From contig JANQQA010000122.1 of assembly GCA_028285205.1 (NCBI GenBank), positions 62,001-126,000 on the forward strand: a DNA stretch of 64,000 nucleotides, read 5' to 3'. The position numbers and the translations under genes were made by a program. Under the pieces are notes generated by a model. That model saw only the letters and a list, made by a program, of their open reading frames with translations. It was not told the DNA's origin and made no database searches. The DNA is from Bythopirellula sp. Lineage in GTDB: Bacteria > Planctomycetota > Planctomycetia > Pirellulales > Lacipirellulaceae. Below, one piece after another: positions 46,330 through 54,845 of this stretch; position 1 is the stretch's first letter; the number at the start of each line of letters is the position of its first letter.

Positions 46330-48150
46330 TTATCGACATGATCGGATTCGCGACGTGCACGGCGACCAGAACACAAGTGATACAACTACCGACGTGATCG
46401 TCGTTGGCTCAGGCACAATCTCGGAGGTCAACAACGCGGACTGGGTGGCATACTGTTGCCGCCAAATCGTCAAATCGAGGTCGTCGACGATCATGTCCGC
46501 ATTGGCATCGCCCTGATCTTGCCCAGTTCCCTGCATGAAACCTTGCTGCCACGTCAAATAGTCGCCGCCGTCGATGTCCAAATCGGAATCAAAATCGGCC
46601 GCCTCGCCCGCGGGCTCCACACTGCCAACCAAAGTAAGCTGTAGCTGCTCCAAGTTCGCGGCACCCGGAAGATCTTCGTCGGAGAAGCTCAAAGTGAAGG
46701 TGGTTAGAAAATCACCTGCGACAGACGTATCTAGCATCGCCGTAAATTCACGATTGGCGTCAACTTCCAAGGCATCGTCACCCGCGAAAGCACTCAGGTC
46801 GGTCGTCAGTGTTGCGCTATCTCCGCTCGCGAAGATCTCATCGAGTTCCAATGCAGCAGTGAAATCCGTTGTTGCTTCTAAATTGAAGAGGTCGAATGTC
46901 CAGGTTGGGGCCACTTCACCGAGCGTAACGGTACCAAAGTCGTGCGTCAGCACGTCGAGATCGATATCACTGGCGAACGACGGATTCGCGTGATCAATCA
47001 CGTCGAGCGTGATGTCGATCACGTCGTCCGCGTCATTTGCGCCCCGCCCTGCCCCGCCGTCTGTGGTGATGTCCAGGTTGTCGATCGTCACGCTGCCAAC
47101 AAGTTGCCCGGCCGAAGACGTGTCGGTGTCGAGCCCGACGCTCAGCGAAGCAGTGTCGACTCCGCCAGTGCGGAACGCATTGTAGGAGTCTACCTTGTTG
47201 CTTGTCCCCAAACCGGAAGTCATCACACGGTAGTACGTGCCGTCGTTGCCCGTCTTGTCGAGCGTGATCGGCTGATTCGAGGGCGTCGGAGCCCCTACGA
47301 AGACCCGACCAAGATCCACATGCGCCGTCGAGCCGCCATTTCCCTGCGGCGTCGTACCAGCAATCGCGATCTGGCTGTCGTTCTGCTGATCGACAAACAC
47401 ACTCCAAACGAATTCGGGGCGATCGACGTACGGATTCCGATTCCGTTGATAGCTATCGTAGATCACATCGTTCCGCCGCAGTTCGAACTCGTCGGGAGGC
47501 GCGGCGAAGTGCCATTCGATGAGCCGATTCAGATCGCCCATCGTGGTGCCGTTGATGCCAGGATTTCCGGCCACCAGCTCGAGGTCGTCGGTTGCACTAT
47601 CAGAATTGTCGTAGCGCGTCGCCGTGTAAAACTGCTGCCGAGCAATCATTCCCGCATCGGCATCGCCGGGGTACCACTTGAGGCCGCCATCCGATACGGT
47701 GCCGTATCCTTGAGCTCCAAAAGCTCCCCCAAAGTTCAGGTGCCCACGGTCACTGTTCACGCTGATCGTCGAGGGCCGGAGCTGATGGAGGTCGCTGTTA
47801 TCCGGCCCGGAGGAATCAACGCCCCGCGAGCGCGGCCAAGTGTGCTCACGATTCCATGCGCTGTGATTCGAAGCCGTCTGCGAAACGCGGTCGTAGACGA
47901 GAAGAATCCGGCTAGGGTTCGAAGGATCACGGTCAGTGACCTTCAGAATATTTCTTGTCGCTGAGTACGAGAATACCGTGTGGGCGTCGATGATGTTGTG
48001 CAACTGGCTCTTTAGCGTGACGCCGCTGCCGGTTGCCGAACTATAATACGTCGGCGGAGGATCATACGGACCGGCGACGCAGGGTGCCACTCGCACAGCA
48101 ATGGCCGGCACCAATGCCACTTGCAGTACCGTAAGGATTAGCCGCATCAT
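46330..48150 (-). CDS. Exported endonuclease I-family nuclease with dockerin-like module and PEP-CTERM signal
   Basis: A 606-residue protein with a signal peptide (about 3-20). The endonuclease I (EndA/Bsn-type) domain spans about 25-260; ASNHSAWNREHTWPRSRGVD carries the catalytic His of the beta-beta-alpha-metal fold, followed by DNSDLHQLRPSTISVNSDRG. Such enzymes cut DNA nonspecifically. A beta-sandwich region (about 280-540) includes DFGTVTLGEVAPTWTFDLFN, an abnormal-spindle-like or choice-of-anchor domain. The dockerin-like part is DFDSDLDIDGGDYLTWQQG and DANADMIVDDLDLTIW, with several canonical Asp replaced. The end is VPEPTTITSVVVSLVFW plus basic residues. ATG codons at 48150 and 48147 are both possible; the TTG at 48171 is less likely. 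Confidence 0.9.
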   Translation of the reverse strand: MMRLILTVLQVALVPAIAVRVAPCVAGPYDPPPTYYSSATGSGVTLKSQLHNIIDAHTVFSYSATRNILKVTDRDPSNPSRILLVYDRVSQTASNHSAWNREHTWPRSRGVDSSGPDNSDLHQLRPSTISVNSDRGHLNFGGAFGAQGYGTVSDGGLKWYPGDADAGMIARQQFYTATRYDNSDSATDDLELVAGNPGINGTTMGDLNRLIEWHFAAPPDEFELRRNDVIYDSYQRNRNPYVDRPEFVWSVFVDQQNDSQIAIAGTTPQGNGGSTAHVDLGRVFVGAPTPSNQPITLDKTGNDGTYYRVMTSGLGTSNKVDSYNAFRTGGVDTASLSVGLDTDTSSAGQLVGSVTIDNLDITTDGGAGRGANDADDVIDITLDVIDHANPSFASDIDLDVLTHDFGTVTLGEVAPTWTFDLFNLEATTDFTAALELDEIFASGDSATLTTDLSAFAGDDALEVDANREFTAMLDTSVAGDFLTTFTLSFSDEDLPGAANLEQLQLTLVGSVEPAGEAADFDSDLDIDGGDYLTWQQGFMQGTGQDQGDANADMIVDDLDLTIWRQQYATQSALLTSEIVPEPTTITSVVVSLVFWSPCTSRIRSCR

Positions 48151-48207
48151 CCGCCAACCGTTCACCAACAATCAAGCACCTTCAGCTTCTGTTCCGATAA
48201 AGAAAAA

Positions 48208-48240
48208 ATTGGCCATGCTCCAAATTGGAGCACGGCCAAT
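48208..48240 (-). terminator. Intrinsic terminator of the lamin-tail-domain gene
   Basis: Arms ATTGGCC-x-TGCTCCAA and TTGGAGCA-x-GGCCAAT form a 15-bp stem interrupted by one A-C mismatch, with a single-base loop on paper (three or more in practice). On the minus strand it is followed by TTTTTTCTTTA, complement of 48199-48208. It lies 37 bases beyond the stop of the gene ending at 48277. Confidence 0.9.
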
Positions 48241-48276
48241 GTTCAGGACATACAAGCAGTCGAAGCAATCCGAAAA

Positions 48277-49887
48277 TTACTTTCGACGTGCGAACGGCAA
48301 ACATGCCAGAGCAACACCCATCAATGCGACCGACGTTGGCTCGGGGACCGCGGCCGCTGAGAGACCGCCGCTGGCTGGATACTGAGCCTGCCAATCTGGA
48401 ATGAGCGCAGGATTGGTCTGCTGAATCAGTAGGAAGTCGGCGCCGTCGACGTCACCATCGTTGTCGAGATCCACGTCGGCTAGAGTATCGACTGTGAAGG
48501 TGCCAGGCGTACCAACATCGCCTCCCGCATGGAAAACGACCATTCCCGTCCCGCCGGATACCTCGGCAGCATTGAACGAGCCGATCAAATCACCTTGAGC
48601 CGCATTGTCCCAGTTCACTCCGTCCGTTGTGTCCAGATCAAGGCCACCGAGCGTGATCGAAGGTCCTTGCGACAACGCTGGGAAGCCTGCGGCCTCGTCA
48701 TACGCCTGCGAGACGATCGTATTGCTGTGCACATTGTGGTCGTCACTGTAGCTGGCGAAGCTGTTCCACAGTCCAACGGTATCGCTACCGTTATTCAGTG
48801 CCATCGCACCCCAGTTCGTGACGGGGATCAAGTTCAGCGTATCGCCCCAGGCAGTCTCAAAGTCGTCCTGCAAAGTTTCGTCTGCATTGAACAAAACTGC
48901 CGTCTCACCGGCTGCAATCATCCCGGACGCAATGTTGGCACTCTCGTGTGCCGTGTTGTTGATATCGTCCACCACATAGCCAGCCAGATTGATCGTGGCA
49001 TCTGTCGTGTTGTAGATTTCGATCCATTCCCAAGGACGTTCGGGACTGGCTCCCGAATCGTAGAGAATTTCCGTGATCATCAGGTCAGGAGCATTAGCGG
49101 GTGCCGTGCCGGCAGGCGCGATACCTGGATTGCCAATGTCGCTGGTACTATTGATGATGCCGGGAACCTGAACCTCGACGCTCGTTACCGTGTTTGGACC
49201 GGCTTCGTTCAACGACCAATTGCTGCCCACCTGATTGCTACCGTTGCCGCTCCATTCAATCGATCCGGCGCCATCATCGGCGGGAAAGTCCGTCGAATAA
49301 TTGATGCTGAACGCCGCGTTGGCGAAGCTAGTCACGCGGTTGGTAAACACCCCAGGTTCGTTGATTGGATCGTCTTCGACCGGCGAGATGTCTGCGGCAT
49401 AGTCAGACGCATTTGCCCAGAACGCAATCGACTGGCCGTCGGACCCTGTCGAGTTACTTAAGCCCGGCCAGAAGCTGGCCGAAATCACCGGAACCGAGGG
49501 AGCTAGTCCCCAAGCGGCCCGAAAATTCTCATCAACGTAGTTCTGCGCATTGCCGGTTTGGATAAACCCGTCGTAGATGACGGCCACTTCGCCAGCACCG
49601 ATCACGGTGTTTGCGGCATTAACGCTGTCAATCGTTGGGTTAGGGCTTGCTACCTCTGCATCCATAAGGTTGAAGCCCAAGTACCCATCTAGGTCGACAG
49701 CCGATCCGCCGGTATTGCGAACTTCGATCCATTCCCAAACACCATCGTTGTTGGGATTGAACATGATTTCGGTGATCTCAAGTTGTGCGTGTGTCAGAGG
49801 TGTCATGGCCAGCATGCTCAACGCAGCTAGCGTCACGCCTATCCCTTTCGTCACGCCCAATGAGAATCTTCGCGGTCGTTTGCTCAT
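48277..49887 (-). CDS. Exported protein with two lamin tail domains and PEP-CTERM signal
   Basis: A 536-residue protein with a signal peptide (about 12-34). Two lamin tail domains (LTD) are visible: the first (about 35-150) has LEITEIMFNPNNDGVWEWIE and VRNTGGSAVDLDGYL; the second (about 265-390) has LMITEILYDSGASPERPWEW and IYNTTDATINLAGYVV. Between and after them are beta-rich stretches. A dockerin-like loop DVDLDNDGDVDGADFLLIQQ precedes VPEPTSVALMGVALACL and FARRK, a PEP-CTERM. Bacterial LTDs occur in secreted proteins and are often fused to nucleases; this one is separate but lies next to two nuclease genes. No catalytic domain is seen, so a binding role toward DNA or cell surface is inferred. 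Its own strong terminator follows. Confidence 0.9.
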   Translation of the reverse strand: MSKRPRRFSLGVTKGIGVTLAALSMLAMTPLTHAQLEITEIMFNPNNDGVWEWIEVRNTGGSAVDLDGYLGFNLMDAEVASPNPTIDSVNAANTVIGAGEVAVIYDGFIQTGNAQNYVDENFRAAWGLAPSVPVISASFWPGLSNSTGSDGQSIAFWANASDYAADISPVEDDPINEPGVFTNRVTSFANAAFSINYSTDFPADDGAGSIEWSGNGSNQVGSNWSLNEAGPNTVTSVEVQVPGIINSTSDIGNPGIAPAGTAPANAPDLMITEILYDSGASPERPWEWIEIYNTTDATINLAGYVVDDINNTAHESANIASGMIAAGETAVLFNADETLQDDFETAWGDTLNLIPVTNWGAMALNNGSDTVGLWNSFASYSDDHNVHSNTIVSQAYDEAAGFPALSQGPSITLGGLDLDTTDGVNWDNAAQGDLIGSFNAAEVSGGTGMVVFHAGGDVGTPGTFTVDTLADVDLDNDGDVDGADFLLIQQTNPALIPDWQAQYPASGGLSAAAVPEPTSVALMGVALACLPFARRK

Positions 49888-49915
49888 GATAATTCCTTAC
49901 AAGAAAAATATACTT

Positions 49916-51970
49916 CTAAGCCCTATTCCGTCTGCTAATGAAATACATCGTGCCCAGACCGCAGCACAGCAACAAAGTGCTCGGCTCTGGAACCGCCGCA
50001 TTGGCGGCCGCCAACGAGCCGACCCCTGTGCCATAGTTACTCTGCCAAGCCGTCAGGCCACCTGGGGTTCCATCATCGCGCTGCCATGCCAAGAAGTCAG
50101 CGCCGTCGACATCGCCGTCGCCGTCAAAATCACCAGGCGTGGTGCCGATGATGCTTTGCAACTCGACGATATCGTCGTTGTCGATCACGCCATCGCCGGT
50201 GAGGTCATACCACTCGTCCAACAACGCAGTCGGGGCAGCGACTGCATCACCAAGCGCCGTGAGGTCGCCGCTATCGACCATGCCGTCGTTATTGATATCG
50301 CCACGCGTAAAGACAAGCGATGTGCCTTCGTTAAAGATGCCGATATCAAAGGGATTCAACTCGTGGTAGACGATCGTGCCAGTAGCTGGGTCAAAGACGT
50401 AAATGTCTTCGGCGAATCCAGTGTCCTGATCAATGATGTAAAGGTAGCCTGTGCTCTTGTCATAGGTAACGCGCGTCGTGTTCGTGACGGCATCGTCATT
50501 GTCATTCCCTTCCTCAGCGGATATCGGGAGGAAAGCCGACACCGTGTACGGATCGGTGTCGTCAAAGCCTGTCCCCGCAGGACCAGCAGCCAACACCTCA
50601 TTCTCGCCACTGCTATCGGAATCAGGGCTGTCATAGCTTTCGATGCCCACGGTAATGACGCGAGCCTCTTGGGCCGTCTCGCCGCCGGCGCCCGTCGGAG
50701 GGACGGTACTGCCAATTGTTACGTCGAAGAAGCCATTCTCAACGATCACTAGATTGCCGTCTTTGTCCACGAACAACGCATCGACTTCGGCGTCGTTAGA
50801 CAATGGATCGACCGTCGGGTCTTCGGCTAATCCGAACTGTGTTGCCAGTGCGGGACCAGTTCCACCTTCCAGCGTATTGGCGAGTTCCCTCTTGGTCGCG
50901 GTCGGCCCTCCGACAGCGTTCAAATCGATTTCGTAGAACGCGATATCATCACCCCCGCCATCCGAGTCGGCCGCCCATACGCCCAAAACACCATCATGAT
51001 TGACGAGTGTAAAGCCCGCAGGATTGGTTTCTGTACCGGGATCCAGTTCCAATCGACCGGCAACAGTTGATTCCCAAGACTCAGTGTTGGATACACTGTT
51101 GTAGCCACCCTCTTGATTTGGAGGAGCTGGGAACGGTGGGGTCGGCGTCGTCGCATTCCCTTGTGTGTCGCTAACGCGACTAAGAATCTTGATTGCGAAG
51201 TCTTCATCGGCTGGAGTCGTCGTACCGATGTTGGCATCCATCAACACCAAGGTCTCAGGATTGACAAACTCTAGCTGGTAATCGAAAAACGATGCCGGTG
51301 ATTGGGCCCGCCCCGGCTCGCCAACCTTCTGAAAGGCTCCGTCGAGATGAATCGTTGTCACGCCCGACGGATGCGGAATGTTGTTCGCCAGGCCATCTGC
51401 CACACCATCGAACAGCGGACTGCCGATGTCCTGTAGAATCTGTTCAGTGATAACCTCGGTCGTAAGGGCAGTTGGTGCGTAGATCGTCCCCTTTTCTCGT
51501 TCATTGGTGACGAAATCCGCCAAGATCTCTTGGTAGTCGATGCGATACAAATCGAAATCGCCTTGTGAGTCGCCTACCGGATCGACAGCCGGTGGGGTGC
51601 CACTGTCGAATGCCGCCGCATAGATCGTTCCGTTGGCCGGGTTAACAGTGAGTGCTGAGAACTCCTCGCGGTTACCGAAAGGCAAACCCTCTGGCAAATT
51701 GTTCAGTTCCCCTTGAAAAATCTCGAACCCCATCCAGACCGCGAACAAGGGATCGTTATCAAAGACCCCTGACGTGGCTCCGTTGCCAATGTCGGTGACA
51801 TCGTAGAACAGGATCGAATCCGAAGGGGCACCGGCGATCTCGCCGACTCCGTTGGGTTGCACCTGAGAAATCGCCATGATTTTTTGCGGCATGGCGTGAA
51901 CGAAAGCCGGACTCAGTACCATGGAAAGTAGCGACGCGAACCAAATCGTGCTTGCGAGTCGCGTGGTCAT
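49916..51970 (-). CDS. Exported protein of unknown function with three calcium-loop motifs and PEP-CTERM signal
   Basis: A 684-residue protein. The ATG at 51970 has AGGAG eight bases upstream and gives a clean signal peptide (MTTRLASTIWFASLLSMVLS). The body (about 30-560) is Gly/Asp/Thr-rich with phrases such as FSALTVNPANGTIYAAAFDS and TTIHLDGAFQKVGEPG, suggesting a beta-propeller or esterase-like fold; no family is assigned. Near the C-terminus are three EF-like loops: DINNDGMVDSGDL, DLTGDGVIDNDDI and DFDGDGDVDGADFLAWQRD. The end is VPEPSTLLLCCGLGTMYF and SRRNRA, a PEP-CTERM. It begins 29 bases upstream of the LTD gene's start in the same direction, so the two are probably co-transcribed. 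Confidence 0.82.
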   Translation of the reverse strand: MTTRLASTIWFASLLSMVLSPAFVHAMPQKIMAISQVQPNGVGEIAGAPSDSILFYDVTDIGNGATSGVFDNDPLFAVWMGFEIFQGELNNLPEGLPFGNREEFSALTVNPANGTIYAAAFDSGTPPAVDPVGDSQGDFDLYRIDYQEILADFVTNEREKGTIYAPTALTTEVITEQILQDIGSPLFDGVADGLANNIPHPSGVTTIHLDGAFQKVGEPGRAQSPASFFDYQLEFVNPETLVLMDANIGTTTPADEDFAIKILSRVSDTQGNATTPTPPFPAPPNQEGGYNSVSNTESWESTVAGRLELDPGTETNPAGFTLVNHDGVLGVWAADSDGGGDDIAFYEIDLNAVGGPTATKRELANTLEGGTGPALATQFGLAEDPTVDPLSNDAEVDALFVDKDGNLVIVENGFFDVTIGSTVPPTGAGGETAQEARVITVGIESYDSPDSDSSGENEVLAAGPAGTGFDDTDPYTVSAFLPISAEEGNDNDDAVTNTTRVTYDKSTGYLYIIDQDTGFAEDIYVFDPATGTIVYHELNPFDIGIFNEGTSLVFTRGDINNDGMVDSGDLTALGDAVAAPTALLDEWYDLTGDGVIDNDDIVELQSIIGTTPGDFDGDGDVDGADFLAWQRDDGTPGGLTAWQSNYGTGVGSLAAANAAVPEPSTLLLCCGLGTMYFISRRNRA

Positions 51971-52108
51971 ATCAAATACTCCTAGCTGGGGCGGAATCTT
52001 CTCTGTGGCGAGCATTGCAGCTCGCGTGCCTCTCGATGCCCTGACAGCACATCTCGAAGTTCCGTCGATTTCCTTGTGGCGAGATGTGGGGATAAAACGA
52101 CAAAGCGA

Positions 52109-52135
52109 GCCGCCGCCTGAAAGACCGACGGCGGC
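52109..52135 (-). terminator. Possible terminator after the PEP-CTERM gene ending at 52198
   Basis: A GCCGCCG/CGGCGGC stem with a 13-base loop lies 63 bases after the stop of the minus-strand gene. On that strand it is followed by only a moderately T-rich stretch (TCGCTTTGTCGTTTT), so termination is plausible but weaker than at 48208. Confidence 0.5.
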
Positions 52136-52197
52136 CCGCAAAACTATTCAATCAATTGCCTGCAGAACGCATCACTGCGTGTCTCAGGCCAAGGCAA

Positions 52198-53073
52198 CTA
52201 AGCTACGCGACGTCGCGAAGCGGCAACCCCAGCCAACGCGAGCAGTGACATGGCTGCGGTGGTTGGCTCTGGAATTCGAATATTCGATCCGTTCATTGCA
52301 TTCCGTAGAACGCTATCGAAATCGTCACCGAAAGCCACCGAATCGACCAAGATTTCGTGATCGCCACCGCCGGAACTGAAATCCTGACGGAGCGCTAGAT
52401 TGTTGATCAATGTGAACGCGCCCGCGGAGTTTATGTCAGTGATCTTGGTACTATTGATGTCGGTCGGATTCACCCACAGATTCGATTCACCGGAGTCGAC
52501 TGCGTAGGAGACAACGATCTTGTATTGCTCGCCGAAGCTGAGATCAGAACCCCAAGCAACAGCCTGCCCGCCGGAAGTGGCCGACAAGCCAAACGTAAAC
52601 CCAGCTCCACCAACACCCGCGTTAGGATCATCGACATACGCTCTGCCACGGAAGCCGAAGCCATCGTCTTTGAAGTGCATGAAGTAATCATTGTTTAGGC
52701 CATCCACCTGTGGGTTGGCCCGCTCATCATTCACCGTTACCAACGCCGCGTAGTACCATGTCTCACCGAGGCCAATCTCAGGTCCAGTAACTGCCAGACT
52801 TGAATCCTCGTAAGCGGGATTGCCAGATTTGATGACTGCTTGCTCAGACTCGACGCCAATCGGAATCGGAAAGAAGTTCGGGGTATTGTGCGAACGCCAA
52901 AGTCCTCCCGACACGTTATCACCGGTACCGTCGGGGCCGTTGGTTGGATCGTAAGCTGTCAGATCACCATCCGCGTAGCTAAATGTGTCGCTAAAAAAAG
53001 TCGCTGCCTGAGCAGATGCAGCGGCGAACACCACCATCGCGATGGCAGCAGAAAACAAACTGGTACATCTCAT
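52198..53073 (-). CDS. Exported PEP-CTERM protein of unknown function
   Basis: A 291-residue protein. The ATG at 53073 has GGGAG upstream and opens a signal peptide (RCTSLFSAAIAMVVFAAASA). The mature part starts TFFSDTFSYADGDLTAYDPT and reads like a single beta-sandwich (LamG- or jelly-roll-like) domain, with ETWYYAALVTVNDER and FGEQYKIVVSYAVDSG. It ends RIPEPTTAAMSLLALAGVAA plus SRRRVA, a PEP-CTERM with Ile before the PEP. No dockerin loop is present, unlike its four downstream neighbours. It is the first gene of the minus-strand PEP-CTERM run and divergent from an EEP gene. Confidence 0.82.
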   Translation of the reverse strand: MRCTSLFSAAIAMVVFAAASAQAATFFSDTFSYADGDLTAYDPTNGPDGTGDNVSGGLWRSHNTPNFFPIPIGVESEQAVIKSGNPAYEDSSLAVTGPEIGLGETWYYAALVTVNDERANPQVDGLNNDYFMHFKDDGFGFRGRAYVDDPNAGVGGAGFTFGLSATSGGQAVAWGSDLSFGEQYKIVVSYAVDSGESNLWVNPTDINSTKITDINSAGAFTLINNLALRQDFSSGGGDHEILVDSVAFGDDFDSVLRNAMNGSNIRIPEPTTAAMSLLALAGVAASRRRVA

Positions 53074-53489
53074 TAGAACTTCTCCCAAAACAAAAAACCC
53101 ATGCGTGGACACAATCTCAGAGCGATTCGCGGTCAAGAGTCACCCGCCAAAAGCAACCTGAGCATGAAACTCGACGGAACTCGACAGACGGCCGGAATCT
53201 CCACCCTTCGGGCGTGATAGAACCATCCGCACTTCAACCTATGATATACAGCGATTGTGACGATTAGGCGAACAATGGGAAGAAGAAATAGAGATTTTCT
53301 GCCGATTTACGGCAACTACCCACATCGGAAGCGATTGGGCCTGGGCCAGCTATTCTGCCACATTGCGGCCTGACTTGTCCGGGGTGCTCAGAAGTTCTTA
53401 GCGTGACAGATCTTACGAGAAGTAGTTCAGCAGTTCACAATCGTTCACGTGTTGAAACAAATTTTCTTACCGACAGCCGGAGCTCCAAG
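53074..53489. other. Divergent promoter region between PEP-CTERM and EEP genes
   Basis: About 415 bases between divergent genes; it should contain promoters for both directions. No gene, hairpin or repeat was recognised, and a 29-residue upstream extension of the EEP ORF to 53403 does not look like a signal peptide. Confidence 0.45.
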
Positions 53490-54752
53490 ATGTGTCAACG
53501 GAATCCGTTATCCCACATTGGCATCTGCGTTGCTCAGATCACCCTCGTTTTGGCCAGCTTGGCCAGTGCGGAAACTGTGAGATTTGCCACATTCAACGTC
53601 TCGCTCTATGACAAGTCTCCTGGCAGACTCGCCCAGCGATTGGCAACTCGCGACGATGTACAGGCTCGTACCATCGCGGAAATCATCCAACGAGTCCGCC
53701 CCGATGTGCTGCTGCTCAACGAGTTCGACTACGAGCCACACGACTCGGCCATCCAGGATTTCCTCACCAACTATCTGGCTGTCGGCCAGCACGTCTCGCA
53801 ATCGCCCGACGGACCTGCCCAGCCGATCGAGTACGCCCATAGATTCAGAGCCGCTTCCAACACCGGCGTCTCGTCTGGCTTCGATCTCGATCGTGATGGC
53901 ACTGCGCAGCAAACGCCAGGCGATAGCCAATACGGTGGTGACTGTTGGGGCTATGGCGAGTATCCAGGCAAGTATGCAATGGTGCTGCTTTCTCAGTATC
54001 CCATTGATTCCAAGGCAGTTAGGACATTTCAGCGTTTCCGTTGGCGCGACATGCCCGCAGCGCGATTGCCAGACGACCTAGAAACAGCCGCACCGCGCGA
54101 TTGGTATTCTGGAAAGATCTTGGAACAATTCCCACTTTCCTCCAAATCGCACTGGGATGTACCGATTCGGATCACGGGGCAAACGCTGCACGTCCTCGCA
54201 TCGCACCCCACGCCACCGACCTATGATGGCCCAGAAGATCGCAACGGTCGCCGCAACCACGATGAGATCCGCTTCTGGGTCGACTACATCGATCCGGACT
54301 CATCAGGATACATTTATGACGACCAAGGCCAGCGAGGCGGCCTGCCCTTGGGAGAGAAGTTTGTCGTAATGGGCGACCTCAACGGCGACCCCGCTGACGG
54401 CGACGGTGCCGAAGGGATCCAACGCCTGCTCAATTCGCCGCATGTGAATCCTATCCCGATCCCGGAGAGTGCAGGTGGCGCAGAACAAGCCCGGCTGCAG
54501 GGCGGAGCCAACGCGACCCATGTCGGCAAACCGAAATACGACACGCTCGATGCGGCAGACGCTGACGGCCCCGGCAACTTGCGAGTTGACTATGTAATCC
54601 CCGCAACGTCGCTCACGACACTTGCATCAGGCGTGTTTTGGCCCGAAAATAAAAAACGGCTGTTTTCGCTGGTCGGCACCTACCCGTTCCCCAGTTCGGA
54701 TCACCGCCTCGTATGGATTGATATTGTGTTGCCAGTGGTTAGCGGTCAATAG
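53490..54752 (+). CDS. Exported endonuclease/exonuclease/phosphatase family protein
   Basis: A 420-residue protein. The ATG at 53490 has GGAG seven bases upstream and starts a signal peptide (LSHIGICVAQITLVLASLAS). The EEP domain fills the rest: VRFATFNVSLYD at the start, DVLLLNEFDYE with the metal Glu, VLASHPTPPTYDG, FVVMGDLNGDP and PSSDHRLVWIDI at the end. Large secreted EEP proteins of this kind are annotated as phosphodiesterases or nucleases, substrate unproven. Unlike the EEP at 43871 it has no dockerin and no PEP-CTERM, so it is probably periplasmic or released. It is followed by a DUF1559 gene 93 bases on. Confidence 0.9.
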   Translation: MCQRNPLSHIGICVAQITLVLASLASAETVRFATFNVSLYDKSPGRLAQRLATRDDVQARTIAEIIQRVRPDVLLLNEFDYEPHDSAIQDFLTNYLAVGQHVSQSPDGPAQPIEYAHRFRAASNTGVSSGFDLDRDGTAQQTPGDSQYGGDCWGYGEYPGKYAMVLLSQYPIDSKAVRTFQRFRWRDMPAARLPDDLETAAPRDWYSGKILEQFPLSSKSHWDVPIRITGQTLHVLASHPTPPTYDGPEDRNGRRNHDEIRFWVDYIDPDSSGYIYDDQGQRGGLPLGEKFVVMGDLNGDPADGDGAEGIQRLLNSPHVNPIPIPESAGGAEQARLQGGANATHVGKPKYDTLDAADADGPGNLRVDYVIPATSLTTLASGVFWPENKKRLFSLVGTYPFPSSDHRLVWIDIVLPVVSGQ

Positions 54753-54845
54753 TCAGCAGCCGGTAGATCGTGTGTGATCTACTGGCGAACCAAGCAGAGC
54801 GAGCTTGCTGATGGCTGCGCGCCAGAAAGAAAAAAGGGAAGAGCC

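Noticed and set aside
46942-47964. 340-codon plus-strand ORF opposite the endonuclease I gene
   Set aside because: Arg/Val-rich, no motif, antisense to a gene with clear catalytic and sorting signatures.
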